From Colwellia sp. (GTDB lineage Bacteria > Pseudomonadota > Gammaproteobacteria > Enterobacterales > Alteromonadaceae), in assembly GCA_013215295.1 (NCBI GenBank), contig JABSOZ010000026.1, forward strand, positions 1-57,044: 57,044 bases of DNA, written 5' to 3'. Below the pieces are notes generated by a model. The model was not told the origin of the DNA. It saw nothing but the letters and a program-made list of their open reading frames with translations, and did no database searches. A program made the translations under genes and the position numbers. Below, piece after piece: positions 1 through 7,764 of this stretch. Position 1 is the first letter of the stretch, and the number at the start of each line of letters is the position of its first letter.

Positions 1-686
1 ATTTAAAAGCGTTGAGCGACAGAAATTCTCCATTACTTTTTAAAGAAAAAGCTTGTTAAAGGTCTCAGGGCGTAGAGTTGTCATTTTAATATAAAATATT
101 TAAGGTTTGCGTTTATCTCTGTCGGTTATATCTTTATTAACTATAATATTTTTATCAATACCATTATTGAACATTAATATTTTCTAAGTACGACAAGTCT
201 ACAATTATAAATTTGTATACCTTTATTATATTTATGTCACATCCTTTGATTATTTATTTCTAATATACATATTCAACCTACAAATATTGCAGTATATATA
301 ATTTTATTGTTCCTCCTAAATATATGAGTTCAATTATTTATACTCAATATTTCAGTTAATTTTCCATTGCACTAAATCCTTTATAGATTTTTATGTATAT
401 ATTTATGATTTCTATTATATGAAATCAGAATAATTATGCCTTCATTCTCTTTTATAACAGGTCTAAATTACTTATTTTACCTCTATAAACTATATGTTTT
501 TCTCTGCCCTACCCTATTATATTCATTTATGTATTTTCCAAACTCTATATTTTGCGATTAAACTGCTTCAATAAATCTTCTTTTTCCTTTATTTTATTAT
601 TCTTTTATTTCAACATTGTATTTTTGATGGCTATTTTATCTGTATATTTATTAGTGTTTCCTGCTTTATTAATCCTAAATTTATGG

Positions 687-705
687 GTGTCTCCCTGGGA
701 GACAC
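687..705. promoter_or_regulatory. 19-bp perfect palindrome, copy 1 (candidate parS or ParB/ParA operator)
   Basis: The sequence GTGTCTCCCTGGGAGACAC is a perfect inverted repeat with 9-bp arms around a single central T. The identical palindrome, with central A, recurs at 1776-1794 in the parA-parB gap. It is GC-rich in a very AT-rich setting and lies about 120 bp before parA. Palindromes of this size next to parAB usually bind ParB (centromere) or the Par autorepressor; which of these applies here is inferred. Confidence 0.7.
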
Positions 706-767
706 TTTTACATCCATTATGATTTTCTTCAGCATTTGAAACAATGTATACGTGATATTTTTAAATG

Positions 768-806
768 TTGACATATAAAAACATACGTATATTATTGCTG
801 TATGTT
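768..806 (+). promoter_or_regulatory. parA promoter with overlapping inverted-repeat operator
   Basis: TTGACA at 768-773 and TATTAT at 790-795 are separated by 16 bp and form a near-consensus sigma-70 promoter ahead of parA. The half-sites AACATAC (780-786) and GTATGTT (800-806) are inverted and straddle the -10 element, where a bound protein would block transcription. The same half-sites occur as a tight palindrome in the origin at 4247-4265. The bound protein is unknown; the RHH-like protein or ParB of this operon are the obvious candidates. Confidence 0.6.
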
Positions 807-825
807 ATTAATTTGGAGTTAGAAA

Positions 826-1773
826 ATGCCGATAAAAATGCCAATAATATTAGGTGTATTTAATCAAAAAGGTGGAGTTGGAAAGTCACTTGTAACATCA
901 ATAGTTGCTGAATATGCAGCCATAAAAGCTAATATGAATGTATTGGTCGTAGATCTCGATATGCAATGTAACAGTTCTGATTATTGGGTTGGAATGGAAA
1001 ATAGTCCACAATCTACTGGTGGTCAATTACCGCCAATCCATCCTGATTATATAGAAGATGACGAAGATTTTTCGGATGTAGAAGCAAGGAGTACAATTGC
1101 AGATACGTTTTATGGCAAAGAAGTATTAGCGTACGAAACATATATTAAACCTGACAATGGTTTTAAAGGTAAAGTAGATTGTCTTCTTGGGCACCCTGCT
1201 CTACTAGAAAAAATTAATACTGAGTTTTCAAATGAAAGCGGTCAGATTGAAGAAAAGGTTATTAATCGTCTTAAAGAAGTATTGCTTAATGAATTTGTAG
1301 GTGGTGAGTATGACCTGGTAGTACTTGATACTGGGCCATCAAGAAATCCAATATTTCGTTCTGCTATTCGTTGTGCAACACACGCTTGTATTCCTTTTGA
1401 GCCGGAAGAAAAAAGTATGCAGGGCATTAATGCTATGGTTCAAGTCATTCAATCAGAAAATTTCTCTAGAAATTCAGCCCAACAGTTGAATCTAATCGGT
1501 TTGATCCCAAATAAAGTACGTATAAATACAAACCTTCATAAAGGTACCTTGGATATGCTTCAAAATAGATTGGGGTCTATTATGCTACCCGATGATTTAT
1601 TTCTTCCGCATTCTACTGCGTTTCCAGAAAGAGATCTAAAAGGAATTAATCCTAGGTCAATATTCCAGATCAGTAAACATCACACAGCATTAAAGCATAG
1701 TGAGACACTTTGTCATTACATACTGAATGACATGTTCGGCAAAAGTGTAATAACAAAAAGATTAGCTAAATAA
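826..1773 (+). CDS. parA: ParA-family partition ATPase
   Basis: This 315-residue protein belongs to the ParA/MinD P-loop ATPases that position low-copy replicons on the nucleoid together with ParB and parS. The deviant Walker A motif KGGVGKS is at residues 15-21, followed by a VVDLDMQ Walker A' strand near residue 43 and a VVLDTGPS-type Walker B segment near residue 165. It lacks the N-terminal helix-turn-helix of P1-type ParA, so autoregulation probably depends on another protein. The start is supported by GGAG about 7 bp upstream. It is the first gene of an apparent operon with parB, an RHH-like gene and repA. Two identical 19-bp palindromes bracket it. Confidence 0.92.
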   Translation: MPIKMPIILGVFNQKGGVGKSLVTSIVAEYAAIKANMNVLVVDLDMQCNSSDYWVGMENSPQSTGGQLPPIHPDYIEDDEDFSDVEARSTIADTFYGKEVLAYETYIKPDNGFKGKVDCLLGHPALLEKINTEFSNESGQIEEKVINRLKEVLLNEFVGGEYDLVVLDTGPSRNPIFRSAIRCATHACIPFEPEEKSMQGINAMVQVIQSENFSRNSAQQLNLIGLIPNKVRINTNLHKGTLDMLQNRLGSIMLPDDLFLPHSTAFPERDLKGINPRSIFQISKHHTALKHSETLCHYILNDMFGKSVITKRLAK

Positions 1774-1775
1774 AG

Positions 1776-1794
1776 GTGTCTCCCAGGGAGACAC
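1776..1794. promoter_or_regulatory. 19-bp perfect palindrome, copy 2 (candidate parS or operator)
   Basis: GTGTCTCCCAGGGAGACAC has 9-bp arms around a central A and is the reverse complement of the copy at 687-705. It lies between the parA stop (1773) and the parB ribosome-binding site (AAGGA, 1796-1800). A protein bound here, or the RNA hairpin it would form, could affect parB expression as well as act as a centromere. Confidence 0.7.
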
Positions 1795-1806
1795 TAAGGA
1801 AATAAC

Positions 1807-2838
1807 ATGGTCAAAAAATTCGGTTCAAAAAATAGAGCAGGTACAGGTTCTATTGAAAAAGATAACAATTCAACAGCTAACACTGAAAAGTGGGCCGGAG
1901 CAATTGCTTCTCAAATGTTGAATAAAGACAAAGTTAAAGAAGTAATCGTTAAAACTATACCTATTGATTTCATAAAAGCAGATCAAGATAACCCACGTAA
2001 ACTTGCCATAGATTTAGCATTAATTAAAAATATAGTTGAAAAACACCCTATTCAACAATTTATCAGAAATGAACAATGTAATGACTGGATTGAAGAATAT
2101 GTAGAAAAAATTACCAAGGCGTACAATCTAGAGGGTAAACAAATTGGAGACTTCACTTCAATTGTAGAATTTGCAGCCGTGTTAAAATCACCCGAGAGAT
2201 TACTTCACCCAATAGTAGTATGGAGAGAAGAAAGTATATTTCATTTAATTGCAGGGGAGAGAAGGGTACTTGCTTTTGCACAATTAAATGAATCACATAT
2301 ATCAGCAAAGATATGTGATACAAAACCAGATGAAAGCGAAATAGATATATTGCAGTGGGAAGAAAATGTATCTAGGGAGGATATGTCTTTATATGAAAGA
2401 ACAATAAGAATTCAAAAGTTTGTAAAAGCCACTACTCCTAAAAATATATCAGTAAGGAAATTAGCAAAAATAACAGGATTGTCAGTTGCTGAATCTCATC
2501 GATACTTAGCGGTAATCAAATATGAAACTGATACATTGATAAATGCTATAAAAGATGGAAAAGTTAAAAGTATTAAACTTGCTCAGGAATATTCAAAATT
2601 GTCGGAAGAAGATCTGCAAATGAAATTGTCCGGCAAAAAAAACCAAGTAATGAACACCGTTAAGCCCATGGTGAAGATTAGTAAAGATGTAGACATTAAC
2701 GTAATAAAAAAGATAATTAATACTATTACTAAAGAATACAATGCTGATGCAGTATTAAAAGATTTAGATTTGAGTAAGACTAAAGATATAAATTTAGCCT
2801 TCAATCTGTTGATCAATTTTTTATCAGAAGATAAATAG
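1807..2838 (+). CDS. parB: ParB/RepB/Spo0J-family partition protein
   Basis: This 343-residue centromere-binding protein has the ParB N-terminal nuclease-like domain from about residue 50 (DNPRK near 60) to 180. It carries the CTP-binding motif GERRVLAF near residue 150 and then an ENVSRED-type segment typical of the family. A helix-turn-helix follows at about 214-235 (VRKLAKITGLSVAESHRYLA). The C-terminal 80 residues, rich in K, I and N, would be the dimerisation part. An insertion between the DNPRK segment and the GERR motif makes the N-domain longer than in chromosomal ParB. It follows parA by 33 bp, with one palindrome in the gap. It probably binds the 19-bp palindromes; that is inference. 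Confidence 0.9.
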   Translation: MVKKFGSKNRAGTGSIEKDNNSTANTEKWAGAIASQMLNKDKVKEVIVKTIPIDFIKADQDNPRKLAIDLALIKNIVEKHPIQQFIRNEQCNDWIEEYVEKITKAYNLEGKQIGDFTSIVEFAAVLKSPERLLHPIVVWREESIFHLIAGERRVLAFAQLNESHISAKICDTKPDESEIDILQWEENVSREDMSLYERTIRIQKFVKATTPKNISVRKLAKITGLSVAESHRYLAVIKYETDTLINAIKDGKVKSIKLAQEYSKLSEEDLQMKLSGKKNQVMNTVKPMVKISKDVDINVIKKIINTITKEYNADAVLKDLDLSKTKDINLAFNLLINFLSEDK

Positions 2839-2848
2839 GGAAGAGTAA

Positions 2849-3229
2849 ATGGTTCGTATTAAAAACCCTACTTCTGTACAGATAAAAAAAAGAATGTCCG
2901 TAAGAGTTCCATTAGGAATGATAACGCGTATCGAGATAGATCTCCTCGCTTCTGGCTACAACAAGAAGCAACGATTCTTTTGGTTTGAAGATGTAATAAA
3001 TGAATTATTCTTAACGCCCGATTATCACAACCTGATTGCAGAAGAATTTATAACTGCGGGAACGACTAAAGTGGTTACATTGAGTATTAGCAATAATACT
3101 TATAAGAAAGTTGAGGCTACCGTTGCGGAAGTATTAGCAATAGAAAAATATAATACTGATAAAAGCTCAATTATACGTACAGCAATTATTCAACGCCTAC
3201 TTAATAAAACAAACGAGCATCTGGTATAG
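2849..3229 (+). CDS. Small protein with two ribbon-helix-helix-like units
   Basis: This 126-residue basic protein is not a family I can name with certainty. It appears to contain two similar units. Each starts with a short alternating strand (KRMSVRVP near residue 14; KVVTLSIS near residue 73), followed by a helix and a second helix (WFEDVINELF; KSSIIRTAIIQRLL). That pattern matches ribbon-helix-helix (CopG/Arc-like) DNA-binding folds, here possibly as a single-chain pseudo-dimer. It lies 10 bp after parB and 11 bp before repA, so it is probably a copy-number or operon regulator. The AACATAC/GTATGTT palindromes are plausible targets (inference). Confidence 0.6.
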   Translation: MVRIKNPTSVQIKKRMSVRVPLGMITRIEIDLLASGYNKKQRFFWFEDVINELFLTPDYHNLIAEEFITAGTTKVVTLSISNNTYKKVEATVAEVLAIEKYNTDKSSIIRTAIIQRLLNKTNEHLV

Positions 3230-3240
3230 GAAGATAAACT

Positions 3241-4104
3241 ATGAGTTCTGATTTAATAGCTTCTGAACAGCTAGAATTATTTGTAGCAAACATAATTGAT
3301 GCTGCGCCTAAAGGTGATACACAATCAATGGAATTCCCTTTGTTCAGTATAAGCTCCAAAAGAGATACCGATACTTATCGTTATCAAAATAAAAAAACAG
3401 GTGCTTCTATAGAGATTGTCCCTAACGAAAAGGGAAGGGCAACCATCCATGATAAGGATTTACTATTATATTGTTTTGGTCAAATTGCCGAAGCCAATAA
3501 TAGAGGTATTCCTATTGGCCAAAAGATCCATGTGACTCTGTACGACTTCCTAAAGACAACAAAAAAGGGTACTGATGGGAAAGCTTATAAATCTGTATTA
3601 GAGTCCTTGAAAAGGCTAACTGGGACAACCGTCTATACAACAACAAGACAAGATAACTTCAAGAAAGATAAAGGATTTAGCTTTATTAGTGATTACGATT
3701 TAATTACCGATGAAAAAACAGGGAGAATGAAATATGTGGAACTAATACTACCAAATATATTATTTAACGCTGTGAGCAATAACCAAATACTAACATATTC
3801 TTCAGAGTACTTTTCTCTAAGATCTCCATACGATAGGAGGTTATATGAGTTATGTAGAAAACATTGTGGCAACCAAACACAATGGGAGATAGGCTTTGAG
3901 AACCTATATAACAAGTTCGGGGTAAAATCACCATTGAGAGAATTTAGACGAAAAATAAAAGAAATCGTTAAAAAACAATCAATACCTGACTACTGTTTAA
4001 TGTACGCAGATGCTAAAACGTCTGGAACTATTGAAAAAATCATTGTTTTTAAAGACAAAAGTGGTGAAATTAAACATGACTTTTTGAGTAATAATAATGA
4101 CTAA
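3241..4104 (+). CDS. repA: Plasmid/chromid replication initiator protein (RPA family)
   Basis: This 287-residue protein resembles the 'replication initiator protein A' (RPA, PF10134-type) family. Such proteins have winged-helix domains and bind iterons to open the replicon's origin. Typical features are the N-terminal MEFPLFSISSKRDT segment, the DKDLLLYCFGQI helix and a region resembling LYDFLKTTKKGTDGKAYKSV. A YFSLRSPYDRRLYELCRKHC winged-helix segment lies near residues 188-210. It ends directly at an iteron array (4108-4531), the normal arrangement for an initiator and its own origin. It is the last gene of the parA-parB-RHH-repA operon. Confidence 0.85.
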   Translation: MSSDLIASEQLELFVANIIDAAPKGDTQSMEFPLFSISSKRDTDTYRYQNKKTGASIEIVPNEKGRATIHDKDLLLYCFGQIAEANNRGIPIGQKIHVTLYDFLKTTKKGTDGKAYKSVLESLKRLTGTTVYTTTRQDNFKKDKGFSFISDYDLITDEKTGRMKYVELILPNILFNAVSNNQILTYSSEYFSLRSPYDRRLYELCRKHCGNQTQWEIGFENLYNKFGVKSPLREFRRKIKEIVKKQSIPDYCLMYADAKTSGTIEKIIVFKDKSGEIKHDFLSNNND

Positions 4105-4107
4105 TTA

Positions 4108-4124
4108 TCGGGGTTTTAAACACA
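4108..4124 (+). repeat. Iteron 1
   Basis: TCGGGGTTTTAAACACA, starting 3 bp after the repA stop. It defines the consensus of the array and is repeated exactly at 4291-4307. Confidence 0.8.
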
Positions 4125-4159
4125 GTAAGTAATAAAATCAGTAGAATCGTGAATAATAG

Positions 4160-4176
4160 ACGGGGTTTTGAACACA
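4160..4176 (+). repeat. Iteron 2
   Basis: ACGGGGTTTTGAACACA; differs from the consensus at two positions. Confidence 0.75.
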
Positions 4177-4246
4177 TAATAATTTAATAAATACATATTT
4201 TGGGCCTATTTGCATAAAAGTTGACGAAGAAACAATCAAAAAAAAG

Positions 4247-4265
4247 ATAACATACGGTATGTTAT
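4247..4265. promoter_or_regulatory. 19-bp palindrome in the origin (AACATAC/GTATGTT half-sites)
   Basis: ATAACATAC and GTATGTTAT are perfect 9-bp inverted arms around a central G. The inner half-sites AACATAC and GTATGTT also flank the -10 box of parA (780-806). GTATGTT is additionally the start of the E. coli Ter core, which matters because a Tus-like gene lies 480 bp away. A binding site for the RHH-like regulator or for the Tus-like protein is possible. Confidence 0.6.
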
Positions 4266-4290
4266 TTTGAATTTAGATGTAAATTAACAT

Positions 4291-4307
4291 TCGGGGTTTT
4301 AAACACA
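4291..4307 (+). repeat. Iteron 3
   Basis: TCGGGGTTTTAAACACA, identical to iteron 1. Confidence 0.8.
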
Positions 4308-4368
4308 ACATTAATGTAGATAAAATTGAGCTTTATGTAATAAATAACATAATAACCTGTATATAGAC

Positions 4369-4377
4369 TGTGCATAA
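4369..4377 (-). promoter_or_regulatory. DnaA box
   Basis: TGTGCATAA reads TTATGCACA on the minus strand and fits the DnaA-box consensus TTATNCACA exactly. It lies among the iterons, which suggests that host DnaA assists initiation. Confidence 0.65.
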
Positions 4378-4413
4378 CCTGTTTATTATAACGTGTTATT
4401 AAACACGTATATA

Positions 4414-4430
4414 TCGGGGTATTAAACACA
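4414..4430 (+). repeat. Iteron 4
   Basis: TCGGGGTATTAAACACA; one mismatch to iteron 1. A degenerate copy (ACGTGTTATTAAACACG) lies just before it at 4391-4407. Confidence 0.75.
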
Positions 4431-4458
4431 TAAGGCACGAGATTGTAGACACAAACTA

Positions 4459-4475
4459 ACGGGGGTTTAAACACG
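4459..4475 (+). repeat. Iteron 5
   Basis: ACGGGGGTTTAAACACG; keeps the G-run and the AAACAC end of the motif, with three changes from iteron 1. Confidence 0.65.
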
Positions 4476-4492
4476 CTACTAACCACAATGTA

Positions 4493-4509
4493 CTGTGGTT
4501 ATAAACACA
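4493..4509 (+). repeat. Iteron 6 (diverged)
   Basis: CTGTGGTTATAAACACA; the right half matches iteron 1 while the left half is diverged. Confidence 0.55.
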
Positions 4510-4514
4510 AAACA

Positions 4515-4531
4515 TCGGGTTGTTGAACACA
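4515..4531 (+). repeat. Iteron 7 (diverged)
   Basis: TCGGGTTGTTGAACACA; the last recognisable copy of the array. Confidence 0.6.
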
Positions 4532-4745
4532 GAACTATGCTATGAGTCATATGAAATAAGGGTTTGCGCTGACGTAACCTATTAACTCCATAACTTAATG
4601 GTTAACTATAATAACTAAATATCTATAACGAGAAATATTAACTTTATTAGAAATATTGATACTGTAAAATATATTTAAATTAAATAAGTAAATCAAAAGT
4701 TAGTAAGAGTAATTTAGCTTCGGATGAATTTAAAAAGAGTCAAAA

Positions 4746-5657
4746 ATGCAAAGTGATGAATTTGAATTGCTATTGAAAAGCACCGGAATAGTATTAAAAG
4801 GTCTATTTATTGAATTAAATAACGCTCAAAGTAAGTTTATTAAGCATAGTGCTGAAAAAGGTTACCTATTATTTATAGAAAACCAAAGGTTTACGCTAGA
4901 AGAAATAGGGTACACAGACAGTTATAAGATCAAAAAAGCATTAGGAAAAGTGTTAGCCCTAGAATATGATGAAGGTGTTTCCATTACAAAATTACCAGGA
5001 ACAACAGAAACGTTCCATGCAGTAATAGCACTTCCATATGAAAGTTTAAATATTATTCAAAAAATTAATGGACTAAAAGCTGAAATAGGTTCAGTGATGA
5101 AAGAATATGTAGATGAAAGGGTAAAAATAAATGGTCAATGGACACCTGTTAATAAAGCTTTATTAAAGGAAATTGGCAGGCCTAGGGTAAACTTAAAGCA
5201 AATTAGGCGTCGATTAAATCACCATAAAGATTATTATCAAAGATTATCATTAAGCTGTACTAATTCACGGCCGTCATATAAAAAAAATAAATTAGAAATC
5301 ATAGAATTGCTGAAAAAGATTAAAAATGATACAGCGAAAGAAGACATAAAGTTTTTAGATAAATATAGTAATGATACGGAATTTGCATATTTTTATGATA
5401 AAACTTACTCCGTCATAGATGGAAATTTTAGATATAAAGAAAGTGTATATAATGATCCTACCAATGAAATAGATAAAAAATTTCGAACACAAAAAATATC
5501 TTCACCTGTGTACATAATATGTGATGATCCAAAGAAGATTGATATAGAAATAATTTTTCGAAATAAAGAGAAAAAGCAAAAGAAAAGAGTAGGTTATAAG
5601 AATGTAATTTTGAAAGAAAAAATACTAATGACTTTACCTGTCTTTGAATATGAGTAA
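4746..5657 (+). CDS. tus: Tus-like DNA replication terminus site-binding protein
   Basis: This 303-residue protein is similar in length to E. coli Tus (309). By hand comparison it shares the KLPG strand after residue 80 (Tus RLPG), the helix IIQKINGLKAEIGSVMKEYV (Tus IQHINKLKTTFEHIV), the basic RPSYKKNKLEIIELLKKIK segment (Tus FGWANKHIIKNLHRDEV), a SPVYIICDD strand (Tus TPLIALINRD) and the closing ILMTLPVFEYE strand (Tus LRLIIPRLHLYVAD). Tus binds Ter DNA and blocks replication forks from one side. The position aligned with Tus His144, which helps lock onto Ter, appears to be Asn here, though the alignment is manual. The gene lies about 215 bp beyond the iterons and reads away from the origin. 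AAGAG precedes the start. Confidence 0.65.
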   Translation: MQSDEFELLLKSTGIVLKGLFIELNNAQSKFIKHSAEKGYLLFIENQRFTLEEIGYTDSYKIKKALGKVLALEYDEGVSITKLPGTTETFHAVIALPYESLNIIQKINGLKAEIGSVMKEYVDERVKINGQWTPVNKALLKEIGRPRVNLKQIRRRLNHHKDYYQRLSLSCTNSRPSYKKNKLEIIELLKKIKNDTAKEDIKFLDKYSNDTEFAYFYDKTYSVIDGNFRYKESVYNDPTNEIDKKFRTQKISSPVYIICDDPKKIDIEIIFRNKEKKQKKRVGYKNVILKEKILMTLPVFEYE

Positions 5658-5760
5658 GATATTGTGATTAATTTAACCGCTTACAGATAAAAACGAATTA
5701 TAACTATTTTAAAAGATCAGTCCCCCTTATTTGTAGTGTCGGCCATATGGAGATTTAACA

Positions 5761-6399
5761 TTGTTAGAATTAATAAAATACTTAAACGATAATTTTTTTA
5801 CTAAACAAGAACTACTTAATGTAACTAAGATCCAACAACAAACGTTGTTAGATTACCAAGAGTTAAAAGTTATGCCAAAATGCTCTTATAAGTTAAATAT
5901 TGATTTACAAAGTGATTCAGTTTTTGGTTTGTATAATGAAGAACAAGAAATAGAATATTATGCGAAAGGTTACGCTTCTTGGTTAGCTACGATAGAATCT
6001 ATAAAACCTCCGGAAACCGGTTATTCTGTATTCTCTGAGCGTTATAAAGTTGCAATAAATACCCTTAAAGAAGATGGGTATACAACGAGCTCCTCGAAAG
6101 TAACCACTGAATTGAATCAGCACATTAAGGAAGAATGGTCCCACTTTATAAATGGCGTATACGGATTGTGCACAAAATCTGGTTTACCTGAAGATATAGC
6201 AGCTAAGGAGCTTGCGGTTATTATAATCACAGAACTATCAGAAATTAATGAATTAAGCGCTGATGAAATGACTAAGCTTACTTCAGCTGTAAATCTATTG
6301 GACAAAGCTAGTTCTTTGTTTGCACCACATGAAAGGTTACGAAGTTCAAGGCATCGATTGGTCAATGAAACACGTAGAAAATATATGTTAAACAGCTAA
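5761..6399 (+). CDS. DUF6058-family protein
   Basis: This 212-residue soluble protein resembles the DUF6058 family, which some annotations link loosely to natural-product loci; its function is not established. The N-terminus (LIKYLNDNFFTKQELLNVTKI) looks like a winged-helix or MerR-like DNA-binding unit whose second helix contains LLDYQELKVMP. The rest is helical, with no catalytic motif that I can see. The TTG start is chosen because GGAG lies 8 bp upstream (in ATGGAGATTTAACA). It stands alone after tus, with no clear operon partner. Confidence 0.55.
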   Translation: MLELIKYLNDNFFTKQELLNVTKIQQQTLLDYQELKVMPKCSYKLNIDLQSDSVFGLYNEEQEIEYYAKGYASWLATIESIKPPETGYSVFSERYKVAINTLKEDGYTTSSSKVTTELNQHIKEEWSHFINGVYGLCTKSGLPEDIAAKELAVIIITELSEINELSADEMTKLTSAVNLLDKASSLFAPHERLRSSRHRLVNETRRKYMLNS

Positions 6400-6525
6400 C
6401 GTTGTTTACTACTGGGTTTTGTTAAATGTTTGTGAGAGGCCTAAGGTTCTTGCTTCAGAAAAGGCTATAGAAAATCCTAAAAGTTAGTTATTCTAAATCC
6501 CCATTATCAAAGATAAACTAAAACA

Positions 6526-7065
6526 ATGATACTTAGAGAAGCACATTTAAAAGACCTGTCAAATATTGCAGAATTACATGCTCAGAGTTGGCGTGAAAAT
6601 TATAGTGAAGTCTTATCTTATACCTATTTGAACGTTGATGTTTATGCCGATAGAACAAAAATCTGGACAGAACGATTAACTGATCCATCTGAAAATCAAT
6701 ATATCTTAATAGCGGAAATTGATCATGTTTTCTGCGGTTTTGTTTGCGTGTTTGGTGCAAACGATCCTAAATTTGGCACTATCATTGATAACCTGCACGT
6801 TAAATCAGAGATTAAAGGTAAGGGAATTGGTACTCAATTAATACTTGAAGCTGCTGGGTGGGCAATGCGAAATTACAAAAAAGACAATCTATACCTTGAA
6901 GTTTTAGAGGTGAACACAAACGCGATTACATTTTATGAATATCTTGGTGGAAAAAATGTCGATACTGCTTATTGGCATACTCCGTGTGGTAATAAGGTTA
7001 AAGAGCATATTTATAGCTGGGGTTTGCCTGAAAACCTAGTTAACCAGGTAAAACAACAGAGCTGA
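6526..7065 (+). CDS. GNAT-family N-acetyltransferase
   Basis: A 179-residue acetyl-CoA-dependent acetyltransferase. The GNAT fold is recognisable from the N-terminal LREAHLKDLSNIAELHAQSW start and the DNLHVKSEIKGKGIGTQLI segment near residues 90-105. That segment is the acetyl-CoA pyrophosphate-binding loop (here KGKGIG). A YLEVLEVNTNAITFYEYLGG motif B region follows. The length is normal for a single-domain GNAT. The substrate cannot be predicted. Confidence 0.85.
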   Translation: MILREAHLKDLSNIAELHAQSWRENYSEVLSYTYLNVDVYADRTKIWTERLTDPSENQYILIAEIDHVFCGFVCVFGANDPKFGTIIDNLHVKSEIKGKGIGTQLILEAAGWAMRNYKKDNLYLEVLEVNTNAITFYEYLGGKNVDTAYWHTPCGNKVKEHIYSWGLPENLVNQVKQQS

Positions 7066-7434
7066 AGATTTTGAACTCATCTTGGATGTTGAATTGATAG
7101 GCCACTGATTTTATACCGCTATGATGACATGGGTTTAACCGTACAGTTAGACTTTACTTTTGGATAAGTTCATTGAGGAAAGATCATTTATATTTGATAT
7201 AAGATCAATTGTTTTGAAATTGCCTCACTCTGAAATTTTTGTGTTTGTTTTAAAATTATAAGCCCGATGTAAATAGGGTCTTAAAAGCGCATTTTTCGTT
7301 GTCTGAGGTTGTAATCTAGTATAAGTAACTAAAACGTATGTTAAATAGCGGTATATCATCGCCATATGCTTGTTCTAGTCATTAATATTAAACACTTAAT
7401 ACATTGGCGTGTATTTATTTAGTTAGGAGTTTGT
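7066..7434. other. Intergenic stretch, no gene seen
   Basis: About 370 bp between the GNAT gene and the DUF1330-like gene. No coding frame, RNA gene or clear repeat is visible; the downstream promoter presumably lies near its right end. Confidence 0.5.
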
Positions 7435-7737
7435 ATGTCTTTTGAGAGAGTTATGGGATTAGAGGTTGTTGATGAAACAGTCTATCAGCAATATCGGGAA
7501 AATATGATACCGATCCTTGAAACTTTTGGCGGGAGTTTTGGTTATGATTTCATAGTGAGTGATGTATTAAAATCTAAAACGGATGATCCGATAAACCGTG
7601 TATTTACTATCGACTTCCCAAGTAGAGAAATGATGGATCAATTTTTCTCAGACTCATCATACCTTGAAGTAAAAAATAAATATTTTAATCGTTCGGTTAA
7701 GTCTGTTACAACGATTTCAATGCATGAAAAAATGTGA
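7435..7737 (+). CDS. DUF1330-like small protein
   Basis: A 100-residue protein resembling the DUF1330 dimeric alpha-beta-barrel (ferredoxin-like) family. It has the pattern YQQYRENMIPILETFGGSFGYDF in the first half and IDFPSREMMDQFFSDSSYLEVK in the second. That matches the family's 'Y-x-(Y)-x3-P-x4-G' and 'fps-x-a-x-a-W/F-y-s-x-Y' signatures. The role of the family is not established. A TTAGGAG ribosome-binding site lies just upstream. It stands alone. Confidence 0.65.
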   Translation: MSFERVMGLEVVDETVYQQYRENMIPILETFGGSFGYDFIVSDVLKSKTDDPINRVFTIDFPSREMMDQFFSDSSYLEVKNKYFNRSVKSVTTISMHEKM

Positions 7738-7764
7738 TTTGACCCATATAAAAATTAAATTTTG

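Larger units (their letters stand above)
1..825. other. AT-rich non-coding region upstream of parA
   Basis: No convincing coding frame is seen in this 825-bp stretch. It is strongly AT-rich and dense in short poly-A and poly-T tracts up to about position 680. Its 3' end carries a 19-bp perfect palindrome (687-705) and the parA promoter (768-795), both listed separately. It may be part of the replicon's partition region, but nothing else in it can be named. Confidence 0.6.
4105..4540. other. Iteron-type replication origin region
   Basis: This non-coding region directly follows repA. I count seven repeats of a 17-bp motif close to TCGGGGTTTTAAACACA at 4108, 4160, 4291, 4414, 4459, 4493 and 4515, all in the same orientation, plus a weaker copy at 4391. 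Three copies (4108, 4160, 4291) are almost identical and the later ones are more diverged. A DnaA box lies at 4369-4377 and a perfect palindrome at 4247-4265. An AT-rich stretch follows to 4745, suitable for strand opening. Initiators of the RepA class bind such iterons; origin function is inferred from context. Confidence 0.8.

Noticed and set aside
4262-4486. 74-codon minus-strand frame in the origin
   Set aside because: It runs through the iterons and has no ribosome-binding site; the repeats explain the sequence.
4603-4621. ACTATAATAACTAAAT resembles the end of the E. coli Ter site
   Set aside because: Only the final TAACTAAA part matches and a gap is needed; too weak in AT-rich DNA to call a Ter site.
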